Positions 1 through 9,549 of a DNA stretch of 64,000 nucleotides are shown piece after piece (position 1 is the stretch's first letter; each line of letters opens with the position of its first letter). The notes beneath the pieces were generated by a model that had not been told where the DNA came from, ran no database searches, and saw nothing but the letters and a program-made list of their open reading frames with translations. The position numbers and the translations under genes are program-made. Source of the DNA: Kiritimatiellales bacterium. GTDB taxonomy: Bacteria > Verrucomicrobiota > Kiritimatiellia > Kiritimatiellales > Pontiellaceae. The stretch lies in the NCBI GenBank assembly GCA_003246265.1, contig QKAU01000065.1, positions 28,019-92,018 of the forward strand, given 5' to 3'.

Positions 1-563
1 GCGATGTTTTCCGTCTTGCTTTCCATGAACTGGCGGGTGGCTAGGTCGTCGCGGATGTTTTTCTTGAGTTCGTCGAGCGTGGTGCTTTCGGAGAGCAGCG
101 CCTCCTCGAGCGTCTGCCCTTCGGGCATGCGGCTGCGGATCTGCTCGATGGCTTCGTCCACTTCGGCCTCGTCGACCTTGACGTTGGCTGCGGTGACCGC
201 CGCGTCGATCAGCTTCTTGGTGATCAGGTCGTTCTTGATCTGGCCATACATCTGGGCCTGGACCTGCTGCAGTTGCTGCGGGGGTACCCGCCCGCCGACC
301 TGCTCCATCGCCCGCTCGAGGATCTGGAGGATTTCGCCTCGGGTGATCTCCTCTCCATTGACGCGCACCACCACGGCGGCCGGATCGGTGGTCAGCGGAT
401 TGGGCTGGACGGGGGCGGCGAAGAGATCTTCGGTCTGGGACAGGTCCACGGATTCCGGCGCGGGCACGGGGGCCGTCTCCTCCTTGCAGGCGGTGAAGAG
501 GAGGGCGGCGGCAGCGAGCCCGGAAGCCGCAAGCAGTCTGGTCTTGGACAAATTGTCGAACAT
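1..563 (-). CDS. SurA/PpiC-type peptidylprolyl isomerase N-terminal region, predicted lipoprotein (partial, runs off window)
   Basis: Reverse strand reads MFDNLSKTRLLAASGLAAAALLFTACKEE...VVVRVNGEEITRGEILQILERAMEQVGGRVPPQQLQQVQAQMYGQIKNDLITKKLIDAAV; lipobox FTAC and SurA_N-like 'VNGEEITRGE' pattern. Confidence 0.75.
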   Translation of the reverse strand, partial: MFDNLSKTRLLAASGLAAAALLFTACKEETAPVPAPESVDLSQTEDLFAAPVQPNPLTTDPAAVVVRVNGEEITRGEILQILERAMEQVGGRVPPQQLQQVQAQMYGQIKNDLITKKLIDAAVTAANVKVDEAEVDEAIEQIRSRMPEGQTLEEALLSESTTLDELKKNIRDDLATRQFMESKTENI

Positions 564-692
564 GGGTCTTGATCCTTTCTACGGGTTGCTCTAACTACCC
601 CGCACTTCGGGTGCGCAAGGTGTAAGGCGCGCATAGTGTTGCCTGCATGGCCAAATGTCAACGCAATCGCACGGCTTTGAAAGGATGGTCTG

Positions 693-1043
693 ATGATGCG
701 GGACGATCGGGAACTTCTCCCTCGGTTCAAGTGCAACGGCTGCGGTGCGTGCTGCCGGTGGGGAGGCGCGGTCCTGCTGGAGGAGGCCGATATCGAACGG
801 CTCGCCGGGTGCATGGGACTGGAGGTCGACGCGTTCATCCAGCGGCATACCCGCCTGGCACCGAACCGGCGGCAACTGGCCCTGCTGGACGCGGAGGACG
901 GCAGTTGCGCCTTCCTGGAAGGGGACCGGTGCTCGGTCTACGAGGACCGGCCCTGGCAGTGCCGGAGTTTCCCCCATGCCTGGAGCGTGGCGGAAGGATG
1001 TCCGGAACTCGACCGGCTTCGGTCGGCGGCCAAAAAGATTTGA
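693..1043 (+). CDS. YkgJ family cysteine cluster protein
   Basis: FKCNGCGACCRWGG...C...C..YEDRPWQCRSFP zinc/iron cysteine cluster pattern. Confidence 0.85.
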   Translation: MMRDDRELLPRFKCNGCGACCRWGGAVLLEEADIERLAGCMGLEVDAFIQRHTRLAPNRRQLALLDAEDGSCAFLEGDRCSVYEDRPWQCRSFPHAWSVAEGCPELDRLRSAAKKI

Positions 1044-1100
1044 ACAAGGCGCGGGGAAACCCTAGCGTGTGCCTTTCAGGAAAGTGAACAGGAGAGAGCA

Positions 1101-1535
1101 ATGAGCGTAATGGACGTGAACGAGATTCTGGGGATTCTACCGCATCGCTACCCCTTCATGCTGGTCGACCGCATCGTTGAGATGGATCCGGAGCAGCAGC
1201 GGATCGTGGGCTACAAGAACCTCACCTTCAACGAGCCCTTCTTCCAGGGGCATTTCCCCGGAGAGCCGATCATGCCCGGCGTCATGCAGCTGGAGGCGAT
1301 GGCGCAGGTGTCCGGCATCCTGCTCAACAAGATGAGCAGCAAGGAGGGGCAGATCGCCTACTTCATGTCCATCGACAAGGCCAAGTTCCGCCGCAAGGTG
1401 GTTCCCGGCGACGTCCTGCGCATGGAGATCCAGGTCACCCGCATGCGCTCCCGCATGGCGGTGGTCGAAGGCAAGGCGTATGTCGGCGACGATCTGGCCA
1501 GCCAGGCGGAGCTGATGTTCGGCTACGGAGCGTAG
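1101..1535 (+). CDS. fabZ: 3-hydroxyacyl-ACP dehydratase FabZ
   Basis: [13 protein letters not shown]...[20 protein letters not shown] hallmark; SD aggagag upstream. Confidence 0.95.
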   Translation: MSVMDVNEILGILPHRYPFMLVDRIVEMDPEQQRIVGYKNLTFNEPFFQGHFPGEPIMPGVMQLEAMAQVSGILLNKMSSKEGQIAYFMSIDKAKFRRKVVPGDVLRMEIQVTRMRSRMAVVEGKAYVGDDLASQAELMFGYGA

Positions 1536-1538
1536 GCC

Positions 1539-2312
1539 ATGGCCCATATCCACCCAACCGCCCTCGTGGCCGAAGGCGCCCGGATCGCGGACGATGCCGT
1601 GATCGGCCCCTATTGCACCATCGGCGCCCAGGCCGAAATCGGCAGCGGGACCGAGCTGGTCTCCCATGTCGTGGTCGAAGGGAAGGCGATCCTGGGATCC
1701 GGCAACCGGGTCTCGCCGTTCGCGGTTATCGGCGGCCGCACCCAGGACCTGAAGTTCAAGGGGGGCTCTCCCGGTGTCCGCATCGGCAACAACAACACGA
1801 TCCGGGAGTATGTTACCATCAACGCCGCCACGAACGACGGCGATTTCACGACCGTGGGCAACCACTGCCTGCTCATGGCCTATTCCCACATTGCGCACTG
1901 CTGCCATATCGGAAGCCATGTCATCATCGCCAACGCCTGCCAGATCGCCGGGCATGTGACGATCGAGGACATGGCCACCATCGAGGGACTGGTCGGGATC
2001 GTCCAGTTCCTGCGGGTGGGTACGTTGGCCTTCGTGGGTGCCATGTCGAAGATCACCAAGGACATGCCGCCCTACATGATCGCCAACGGCGATCCGCTGG
2101 AGGTGCGCGGCTTCAACAAGGTCGGCATGGAGCGGCGCGGCATTTCCGAAGAGGGGCGCAAGGCCATCAAGGAGGCCTACCGCATCCTCTACCGCCAAGA
2201 GATGCCGCTGGCGCAGGCGCTGGAGAAGCTCGCCACCGAGGTGCTCCCGACGCCCGAAATCGAGCGCCTGGTCGGATTCATACAGAGTTCGGAGAAGGGG
2301 ATCACCCGCTAG
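1539..2312 (+). CDS. lpxA: Acyl-ACP--UDP-N-acetylglucosamine O-acyltransferase LpxA
   Basis: IHPTALV left-handed hexapeptide repeats, GGRTQDLKFKG, NNNTIREYVTIN, 257 aa; follows fabZ. Confidence 0.95.
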   Translation: MAHIHPTALVAEGARIADDAVIGPYCTIGAQAEIGSGTELVSHVVVEGKAILGSGNRVSPFAVIGGRTQDLKFKGGSPGVRIGNNNTIREYVTINAATNDGDFTTVGNHCLLMAYSHIAHCCHIGSHVIIANACQIAGHVTIEDMATIEGLVGIVQFLRVGTLAFVGAMSKITKDMPPYMIANGDPLEVRGFNKVGMERRGISEEGRKAIKEAYRILYRQEMPLAQALEKLATEVLPTPEIERLVGFIQSSEKGITR

Positions 2313-2336
2313 CGGCGCCGATCCGGAGGCCTCACC

Positions 2337-2741
2337 GTGGCATACACCCGCAACGGATTCACCCTGCTGGAACTGCTCGCGGTCCTTGCGGTGGTCGCCA
2401 TCCTGGCCGGGCTCGGGGCGAAGGGCTACGGGTTGGCCCGCAGACAGGCGAAGGAGGGGCGCGCCCGGGCCGATCTCGGGAAGTGGCAGGCCGCGCTCGA
2501 TGGCTATCGCGCCGAACACGGACGCTACCCGGAACAGGTGCCCGAGGCTCCGCTGGCCGGCAGCCGGGCCATCGGGTACCTGACCAACGCGGTCGAGGGG
2601 GTATCGCTGCTCGATCCATGGGGGAACGGCTACCGCTACGTTTGCACCAACCGTTTCCTTTACGGAATGCATTCCGCGGGGCAGGATGGAGCCAGTGGTA
2701 CCGGGGACGACATCGTCGTTGCTGGACAGGGATACCGGTAA
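2337..2741 (+). CDS. Type II secretion/prepilin-like protein (GspG-like)
   Basis: NGFTLLELLAVLAVVAILAGLG prepilin N-terminus; LLDPWGNGYRYV GspG-like C-terminus. Confidence 0.8.
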   Translation: MAYTRNGFTLLELLAVLAVVAILAGLGAKGYGLARRQAKEGRARADLGKWQAALDGYRAEHGRYPEQVPEAPLAGSRAIGYLTNAVEGVSLLDPWGNGYRYVCTNRFLYGMHSAGQDGASGTGDDIVVAGQGYR

Positions 2742-3283
2742 TGAAACGTTCTGGATTCACGCTGATCGAACTGCTGGCGGTCCTTGCCGTGATCGCCGTA
2801 CTCGTAACACTGGGCTCGCGCATCGTGCGCAGTGCCCGCCTCTCCGCCAGGAAGGCCCAGGCCCAGGTGGAGATGCAGGCGATCGAAACCGCGGTGAAGG
2901 CCTACCTGAACCGATACGGCAAGATGCCCTCCGGCCGACTGGTCAGGCAGGGCGCCGCGGATATCGTCTTCGGCTACGGGGACGAGGCTTCCGCCCGCGA
3001 CCAGAGCCGGGCGATCCTTTCGATCTTGACCGTGGCGGATGATTCCGATGCGGCGGACAACCCATCGGAAATCGCCTTCCTCGAACCCCAGTCTGTCGGG
3101 CGCGACGGCACGTTCCTCGATCCATGGGGCGAACAGTACCGGATTGCGCTCGATGCCGACTACGACGGCCGGATTGCGATTGCCGGGGAGGAGCTCCGCC
3201 GCAAGGTTGCGGTGGCTTCCGTCGGGCTCTATCTCAAGACCGGATCGACCGCCACGAACGACATCGTCAAGAGCTGGCTCTAG
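2741..3283 (+). CDS. Type II secretion/prepilin-like protein
   Basis: MKRSGFTLIELLAVLAVIAVLVTLG prepilin N-terminus; start overlaps upstream stop (TAATG). Confidence 0.8.
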   Translation: MKRSGFTLIELLAVLAVIAVLVTLGSRIVRSARLSARKAQAQVEMQAIETAVKAYLNRYGKMPSGRLVRQGAADIVFGYGDEASARDQSRAILSILTVADDSDAADNPSEIAFLEPQSVGRDGTFLDPWGEQYRIALDADYDGRIAIAGEELRRKVAVASVGLYLKTGSTATNDIVKSWL

Positions 3284-3394
3284 GCTGGCCCGCCCCGGGC
3301 TGCGCTTGGACCGGAAACTTTGAACGCCCCGTCCGAAAGACGTTCTAAACGTCCATCTTTTCCAGCAACCATGAACCCAGGAGAGATGGACGAC

Positions 3395-4816
3395 ATGAAG
3401 AGATCGATAGTGTTCGCGTTGGGCTTGTCGGCGGTGGTGTGTCAGACGGGACTAGCCGGCAAGGCGGAAGCGATGGAGCAGACCGGCAGCCGGTTTGCGG
3501 AGATCGCAAAGAATGCGCTTCCGGCCGTGGTCTTCATCGATGTGGAAAGCACGGTCGAGGTGCCCCAGTACCGCTATCACCAGTTCGTCGACCCGTTCGA
3601 GCAGTTCTTCGGCCGCGGCAGGGGCTACGTGGTCCCCGAGGAGGTCGAACCCCGCAGGTACATGCAGATGGGGCAGGGATCGGGTTTCATTATCTCGACC
3701 GAAGGCTATATCCTGACCAACAACCACGTAGTCCAGGATGCCGACCGTATCACCGTTACCCTGGGTGACGGCCGGAAGTTCGATGCCAGGCTGGTCGGGA
3801 CCGATCCGGAATCGGAAGTGGCGGTGATCAAGATCGAGGATGGCAACGAGCCGCTGCCGTACCTTGAGCCGGGCGACTCCGACGCCCTCCAGGTCGGGGA
3901 GTGGGTACTGGCGGCCGGGAATCCTTTCGGCCTCTCCCAGAGCATAACCGCCGGCATTGTTAGCGCCAAGAACCGTAGTGCGGCCAACATTGCCGAATAT
4001 GGTAGCTTCATCCAGACCGACGCCGCGATCAATCCAGGCAATTCCGGGGGTCCGCTGCTCGATATCAACGGGAAGGTCGTGGGCGTCAATACCGCCATCT
4101 ACACCCGCACGGGCGGCTACATGGGCATCGGCTTCGCCATACCCATCAATCTCGCCCTGGAGATCAAGGAACAGCTCATCCAGCATGGCAAGGTCTCCCG
4201 CAGCGTTCTGGGTATCCATATCCAGGAGGTGGACGAGGACCTCGCGAAGAGCTTCGGCCTGGACGACGCGGGCGGAATCCTCGTGGCGCAGGTCGCCGAG
4301 GGATCGGCCGCAGCCGAGGCCGGGTTGAAGGCGGGCGACATCATCGTCGAGATGGACGGGGGCAAGGCTGGACAGGTCGACGACTTCCGCAACCGGGTGG
4401 CAGCCACTCCGCCCGGAACGAAGGTCGAGCTGCGTGTCTTCCGCAACGGGAAGTACAAGAACATGGCCGCCGTCACCAAGGCCCGCGACGCTGAGGCGCA
4501 AGCTTCCGACAATCATGCGGACGCCGGCATCTACGATAAGCTAGGGCTCACCGTGGACGAGCTCGATGCCGAAACGACGAAGCGGCTCGGTTTCGAAGGA
4601 GATGATGGCGTGCTGATTAGCGAGGTTGAGCAAGGTTCGCCCGCTTGGCGTTCCGGGTTGCAGCCGGGCCAGGTGATTACCAGCGTAAACCGCGAAAAGG
4701 TTGGCAACGTGCAGGAGTTTAGGCGGCGCGTGTCGGAATCGGGTGAAGGCGGACGCATACTTATGCTCATCTCCGATGGCCGCAGTTCCCGTTTCGTGGT
4801 GGTCTCCGTCGAATAG
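3395..4816 (+). CDS. htrA: Do/HtrA-family serine protease with two PDZ domains
   Basis: GSGFIISTEGYILTNNHVV, GDSDALQVGEWVLAAGNPFGL, INPGNSGGPL catalytic motifs; signal peptide MKRSIVFALGLSAVVC. Confidence 0.93.
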   Translation: MKRSIVFALGLSAVVCQTGLAGKAEAMEQTGSRFAEIAKNALPAVVFIDVESTVEVPQYRYHQFVDPFEQFFGRGRGYVVPEEVEPRRYMQMGQGSGFIISTEGYILTNNHVVQDADRITVTLGDGRKFDARLVGTDPESEVAVIKIEDGNEPLPYLEPGDSDALQVGEWVLAAGNPFGLSQSITAGIVSAKNRSAANIAEYGSFIQTDAAINPGNSGGPLLDINGKVVGVNTAIYTRTGGYMGIGFAIPINLALEIKEQLIQHGKVSRSVLGIHIQEVDEDLAKSFGLDDAGGILVAQVAEGSAAAEAGLKAGDIIVEMDGGKAGQVDDFRNRVAATPPGTKVELRVFRNGKYKNMAAVTKARDAEAQASDNHADAGIYDKLGLTVDELDAETTKRLGFEGDDGVLISEVEQGSPAWRSGLQPGQVITSVNREKVGNVQEFRRRVSESGEGGRILMLISDGRSSRFVVVSVE

Positions 4817-5222
4817 CAACGAACGGATGAGCCGCTTGGTGTGGGTGGGCCCACGGGTGTTGCAGTTCAGTTCGATACATGTTGCACATCAAGGCAATTA
4901 CGACGAGAAATTGATAGCCCTTTTTTCAACGTTGCCGTACTCACTCAACTTATAGATAAAATGAAAGAATGGGGTGGAGGCAAGAGGGGGAGAAGTTCAG
5001 GCCGAATCCGGACCTCAAGCTGATGGATCAGGAAAGTGCCAGGCCCCATGGCCCCCACCTTGCCTCCAGGATGGCGTGGATGGCTGTTTGGCATCGGTTG
5101 GAGCGTTCCACGTTTGATTTGCCGTTGATGGGTAGGGTGGCGTGTCCCACACCGCCGTGGACGGCTGGGGACAGCTGTTCCTGCCAGTGAAATCGGCAGT
5201 GGCATCTCATTCGAGAACTGCC

Positions 5223-6179
5223 TTAGAAGAGCGCGTTGAAGAGCCATCCGACCAAAAGGATGCCGGTGGTGGCGGTTGCGACGAACAGCGCGATCAGGCG
5301 CGGCTTCATCACCTTGCGCAGCAGGACCATTTCGGGAACGGATAGGGCGGTGACGGCCATCATGAAGGCCAGGGCGGTGCCGAGGCCGACCCCTTTGCCG
5401 ATCAGGGCCTCGGCAATGGGGATGGTCCCAAGCGCGTTGGCATAGAGCGGAACGCCGCACAGTACGGCGACCACGACGCTGAATGGATTGTCCGAGCCCG
5501 CGTACTTCGCCATCAGATCTTCGGGCGCCCATCCATGGATTGCGGCGCCGATGCCGATGCCGATGATCAGGTAGAGCCAGATGCGCCCGAGGATGTCCGC
5601 GAGGTGTTCCGCCGCATAGGCCAGCCGTTCGCGCTGTGTCATGCAGGGGCGCGTCCTGCTGAAGGCCTCGCCCTGGAGGATGCCGGGCTCCAGATGCTGT
5701 TCGGGCCGGAAGTGCCCGATCAGCATGCCGCTCGCCACGCCGATCACCACGCCCATGCCGGCATAGGTGAGGGCCACCTTCCAGCCGAAGGATGCGAGCA
5801 GGATGGCGAAGGCCGCTTCGTTGACGATCGGGGAAGTGACCAGGAAGGAGAAGGTGACGCCCAAGGGGATGCCCGCCTCGACGAAGCCGATGAAAATCGG
5901 CACCGAAGAGCAGGAGCAGAAAGGGGTGACGATCCCGAGCAACGATGCGGCAACATGCGCCCTCGGCCCCTTGATCCGCTCCAGCAGCTCCTTCGTCTTC
6001 TGGGGCTGGAACCAGCTGCGCAGGTAGGAGATGGAGAAGATCATTGCGGAGAGGAGGATGAGGATCTTGACGGTGTCATAGAGGAAGAAGTGCAGGCTGC
6101 CGCCCAACCTGGAGTCGATGGGCAGGCCAAGGGCGTTTTCGACGACGAAGGTGGCGAGGCGGTCGAGCCAGATGAACAT
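5223..6179 (-). CDS. DUF318/ArsP-like (SO_0444-type) permease
   Basis: Multi-TM; GIVTPFCSCSSVPIFIGFVEAGIPLGVTFSFLVTSPIVNEAAF signature. Confidence 0.85.
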   Translation of the reverse strand: MFIWLDRLATFVVENALGLPIDSRLGGSLHFFLYDTVKILILLSAMIFSISYLRSWFQPQKTKELLERIKGPRAHVAASLLGIVTPFCSCSSVPIFIGFVEAGIPLGVTFSFLVTSPIVNEAAFAILLASFGWKVALTYAGMGVVIGVASGMLIGHFRPEQHLEPGILQGEAFSRTRPCMTQRERLAYAAEHLADILGRIWLYLIIGIGIGAAIHGWAPEDLMAKYAGSDNPFSVVVAVLCGVPLYANALGTIPIAEALIGKGVGLGTALAFMMAVTALSVPEMVLLRKVMKPRLIALFVATATTGILLVGWLFNALF

Positions 6180-6191
6180 GGATGGGTGTCC

Positions 6192-6893
6192 TTATGCGGT
6201 TTTATAGATGAAGTAGAGTCCGGCGAGGACCAGTAGCAGGCCGAGGGCGGTTTTGGCGCGGCGGGCGGTACCGGTATCGCGGTTCCAGTCGGCCAGCCGG
6301 CGGGCACCTTCGGTGGAGGTCCCGGCGGCGATGAGTACGGTGCAATGGCCGGCGGCGTAGGCCGTCAGCATTGCGCCCCCGAGGGCGACTCCGCAGGAGG
6401 CGGTGCGGAAGACCAGGGCGAGAACGGGTGCCATGAAGGCGAAGGTGCAGGGGCCGGACGCCATGCCGAAGAGCAACCCGAGCAGCAGTGCCCCGGCTGC
6501 TCCTCTCGTTTCGACCTGTTCCTTGCGGCCATGGATCCAGGGGATCGTCAGGATACCCATGAGATGCAACCCGATGGCGATGAATACCGCGGCGACCATC
6601 CAGCCTGCGACCGGGCCGGTATCCCCGGCCAAGCGGCCCGCCCACGTGGTGAGCAGGCCGACGAACGCCATGGTGGCGAGGATGCCGAGCGCAAACAGGG
6701 TCGAGAGCCATGCCGCTCGGCGCGGCGAGGATGCCGGCCGGCCATTGATGTAGGCGATGAGCAGGGGGATGGATGCCAAGTGGCAGGGGCTGAGTGCGAC
6801 GCTGCAGACGCCCCACGCAAAAGCGGCGGCCAGCGCGATGGCGGGGCTGCCGGACAGGGCGGCCTCCATCGAATGGAACAGGTCAGCCAGCAT
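6192..6893 (-). CDS. CcdA/DsbD-type cytochrome c biogenesis transmembrane protein
   Basis: AFAWGVCSVALSPCHLASIPLLIAYI and MASGPCTFAFMAPVL paired-Cys TM pattern. Confidence 0.85.
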   Translation of the reverse strand: MLADLFHSMEAALSGSPAIALAAAFAWGVCSVALSPCHLASIPLLIAYINGRPASSPRRAAWLSTLFALGILATMAFVGLLTTWAGRLAGDTGPVAGWMVAAVFIAIGLHLMGILTIPWIHGRKEQVETRGAAGALLLGLLFGMASGPCTFAFMAPVLALVFRTASCGVALGGAMLTAYAAGHCTVLIAAGTSTEGARRLADWNRDTGTARRAKTALGLLLVLAGLYFIYKTA

Positions 6894-7275
6894 CGAGGTC
6901 GATTCCCGCTTCCCTGAACTTCACGAGGATATCTTCGGCGGTGATGAAGCCTTCGTGGCGGAATAGTTCGCGTCCTTGGGCATCGTAGAATATCTGCACG
7001 GGAATGAGTTCGATGCCGTATTGCCGGGCGGCGTCTTCCTGTTCGTGGACATCGATGAAGTCGATCTGCAACCGGCCGGCATGGCTGTCCCGCAACGCCT
7101 CCAGTTCCGGCTCCAGCATTTTGCAGGCGAGACATCCCTTGGATCCGAGATCGAGCAGGCGCGGCAGGCCGCCGGCCGCCAAGGGCGGCGGGCGTTCATC
7201 CGATCGGGATTTCTTGAGGACCACGGTTCCCGCCGCGGCAGCGATTACGGCCAAGATGATCCATGTGCGCTTCAT
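6883..7275 (-). CDS. Thioredoxin-fold protein
   Basis: LPRLLDLGSKGCLACKMLEPELEALRD...IDVHEQEDAARQYGIELIPVQIFYDAQG; CxxC redox motif. Confidence 0.85.
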   Translation of the reverse strand: MKRTWIILAVIAAAAGTVVLKKSRSDERPPPLAAGGLPRLLDLGSKGCLACKMLEPELEALRDSHAGRLQIDFIDVHEQEDAARQYGIELIPVQIFYDAQGRELFRHEGFITAEDILVKFREAGIDLDAG

Positions 7276-7284
7276 GCAGATTCC

Positions 7285-7650
7285 CTATTTGCGGTAGATC
7301 TGAACCAGTTTTTCGAGGTCGGTTTCCATGATGGACTCCATCCGTATCCGGTCGTTCCGGTCCGCTTCCGTGTCGGCGAGGGCCCGAAAGGTCCACTCGA
7401 TCGCCTGCCACGCATCCCCGGACCGGTCGTCGGGCAGGCGGTAGTGCATCCAGCGGCCCTCCTTCCTGCCCTCGACGAGTCCCGCCTGGCGGAGGATGGA
7501 AAGATGCTTGGAAACGGTGGATGGGGCGAGCTGGAGCAGCTCGATCAGGCGGCAGACGCAGAGCTCGCGGTCGCGCAAGGCAAGAAGGGCGCGAACCCGG
7601 TTGCGATCGGAAAGGGCCTTGGCCTGGTCGATGAAGCGGGAGGTTTTCAT
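7285..7650 (-). CDS. ArsR/SmtB-family transcriptional regulator
   Basis: LSDRNRVRALLALRDRELCVCRLIELLQLAPSTVSKHLSILRQAGLV; CVC metal-site-like motif. Confidence 0.92.
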   Translation of the reverse strand: MKTSRFIDQAKALSDRNRVRALLALRDRELCVCRLIELLQLAPSTVSKHLSILRQAGLVEGRKEGRWMHYRLPDDRSGDAWQAIEWTFRALADTEADRNDRIRMESIMETDLEKLVQIYRK

Positions 7651-7658
7651 TTTTATTA

Positions 7659-7674
7659 TTCGCCAAACAACGAA
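7659..7674. promoter_or_regulatory. Candidate ArsR operator, inverted repeat TTCG-N8-CGAA
   Basis: TTCGCCAAACAACGAA in AT-rich sequence directly upstream of the arsR-like start codon. Confidence 0.35.
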
Positions 7675-7781
7675 GTGTAATCTACCAAGTGCGCCTTTTT
7701 GTCGTCAAGTTCCCATCTTCCGGCTTTTCGAGGGGATTCCCGTTCTGTTAAATGCCGCTTTTTCATCGAGGGGAGAAGTTC

Positions 7782-8672
7782 ATGGCGCGACGGTTTGAAC
7801 GAGTAGCGGTCTTGAAGGGCGGGATTTCGTCGGAGCGGGAGGTCTCGCTACGTTCCGGGGCGGCCATCGCGCAAGGTCTGCGCTACGGGGGCTATGCGGT
7901 GGATGAAATCGACATGGTTTCCGAGGAGCTTCATCTGCCGGAGGGGGTCGAGGCGGTGTTCATCGCCCTGCACGGCCGGTTTGGCGAGGATGGAGGGATC
8001 CAGAGCAAGCTGGCGGAACGGGGGATGCCCTTCACCGGTTCGAGTGCGGAATCGAGCCGTGTTTCGTTCGACAAGGTCCTCACCCGTGAGCGGCTGGAGG
8101 CCTGCGGCATTCCGGTGCCGCGAGGCGAGGTGGTGAGGGCCGCTACGGAACGTACCCTGCCGCTCCCGCTGGTGGCCAAGCCGCCGCGCGAGGGATCAAG
8201 CGTGGGTTGCAATCTGGTGTTCGAGGAATCCGCATGGCCCGCCGCATTCGAGGACGCTGCGCGCTATTCGCCCGAAGTGCTGGTCGAGGCCTACATCCCG
8301 GGCCGCGAGCTGACGGTCGGCGTGGTGGACGGGCAGGTGCTGCCGGTCGTGGAGATCAAGCCGGCGGTCCAGTGGTACGACTACCAGGCCAAGTACGTCA
8401 CCGGCGACACGCAGTACATGGTCCCGGCCGAGCTTGACCCGGCCGTTGCGGCCCGGCTGCAGGAGATCGCGATGGCCACCTTCCTGGCGCTTGGCGCCGA
8501 GGGGTTTGGCCGGGTTGATATCCGCCTCGACCCCGGAAACGATCCCTACGTGCTGGAGCTGAACGCCATCCCCGGCTTCACCGCCACAAGCCTGCTCCCC
8601 AAGGCGGCGCAGGCGGCAGGAATCGGTTTTTCCGACCTTTGCTGTCGCATCGTGGAATTGGCTCACCTATAG
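7782..8672 (+). CDS. ddl: D-alanine--D-alanine ligase
   Basis: VAVLKGGISSEREVSLRSG, KPPREGSSVG, ELNAIPGFTATSLLP; SD ggggagaag. Confidence 0.94.
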   Translation: MARRFERVAVLKGGISSEREVSLRSGAAIAQGLRYGGYAVDEIDMVSEELHLPEGVEAVFIALHGRFGEDGGIQSKLAERGMPFTGSSAESSRVSFDKVLTRERLEACGIPVPRGEVVRAATERTLPLPLVAKPPREGSSVGCNLVFEESAWPAAFEDAARYSPEVLVEAYIPGRELTVGVVDGQVLPVVEIKPAVQWYDYQAKYVTGDTQYMVPAELDPAVAARLQEIAMATFLALGAEGFGRVDIRLDPGNDPYVLELNAIPGFTATSLLPKAAQAAGIGFSDLCCRIVELAHL

Positions 8673-8700
8673 TCCACGCATCAATTCCAAGGTGTCGGGA

Positions 8701-9537
8701 ATGGCAGCGCGCAAGAAGTTGAAAACCTACGCGAAACCGCAGTATGTGCGGGCGAAAAGGAAAGGCGGGGAGGGGTCCCTGCTGCCTCGTCGCGCCCTGA
8801 CCCTGGGGCTCCTCCTGCTGGTCGTGGCAGGCATCGTCTTCGGCATCGGGCAAGGATATGCCTGGATCAATCGCAAGCTCTTCTCGGAGAATCCCCGTTT
8901 CGAGATCCAGCACCTGGTCATCTCCTCCGACGGCAAGCTCTCCGAGGAGCGCATCCGCGAGTACACCGGCCTGCACGAGGGAACCAACCTGTTCGCCGTC
9001 TCCTTCCGGGAAATCGAGAAGAGCCTCGCCCAAGTGCCGCTGGTCGAATCGGTCGTGCTGGAGCGGAAGCTGCCCCACACCCTGACGGTCACGGTGAAGG
9101 AGCGGGTTGCGGTGGCGCGCATTTCCGGCCGGACCGAACGGAAGTTCCCCTACCTGGTCGACCGCTACGGCTACGTGCTCCCGCCCCGCCAGAACTCCGA
9201 GACCCTGCCCATGATCATGGGGCTGGAAAACGAGCCGGCGCTCAACACCCGGCTGGAGCATCCCGACGTGGAAACCGCGCTCAGGATCATCGCCATCTGC
9301 GACAGCAGCAGCTACCTGCGCAACTACGTGCGCCTGCTCAGCCTCGACGTACGCTATTCCGACTTCATCGACATGAGGCTCGAGGGCGGCATGCGCGTCC
9401 GCATGCCGCGCTATTCGCTCAAGCCGAAGCTGCAGAACCTGGCCACCGTCATCAAGATCGCCGCCGGGCAGGGGCAGCGCGTCAAGGAAGTCGACCTCAC
9501 CCTCGACTCGGGCAAGGTGCCCGTGACCTACTACTGA
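8701..9537 (+). CDS. ftsQ: Cell division protein FtsQ/DivIB (POTRA)
   Basis: Single N-terminal TM, FEIQHLVISSDGKLSEERIREYTGLHEGTNLFAVSFREIEKSLAQVPLVESVVLERKLPHTLTVTVKER; lies between ddl and ftsA. Confidence 0.87.
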   Translation: MAARKKLKTYAKPQYVRAKRKGGEGSLLPRRALTLGLLLLVVAGIVFGIGQGYAWINRKLFSENPRFEIQHLVISSDGKLSEERIREYTGLHEGTNLFAVSFREIEKSLAQVPLVESVVLERKLPHTLTVTVKERVAVARISGRTERKFPYLVDRYGYVLPPRQNSETLPMIMGLENEPALNTRLEHPDVETALRIIAICDSSSYLRNYVRLLSLDVRYSDFIDMRLEGGMRVRMPRYSLKPKLQNLATVIKIAAGQGQRVKEVDLTLDSGKVPVTYY

Positions 9538-9549
9538 TTCCGGAGCGCC

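Noticed and set aside
4-594. 196-aa plus-strand Ser-rich ORF
   Set aside because: Antisense to the partial SurA-like lipoprotein, which has a lipobox and a domain-like sequence.
612-633. TGCGCA/CGCGCA pair between the SurA-like and YkgJ genes
   Set aside because: Spacing is 16 bp, not 22, and the genes are housekeeping; not counted as an operator site.
1137-2672. 511-aa minus-strand ORF
   Set aside because: Antisense to fabZ and lpxA; low-complexity His/Gly/Asp-rich translation.
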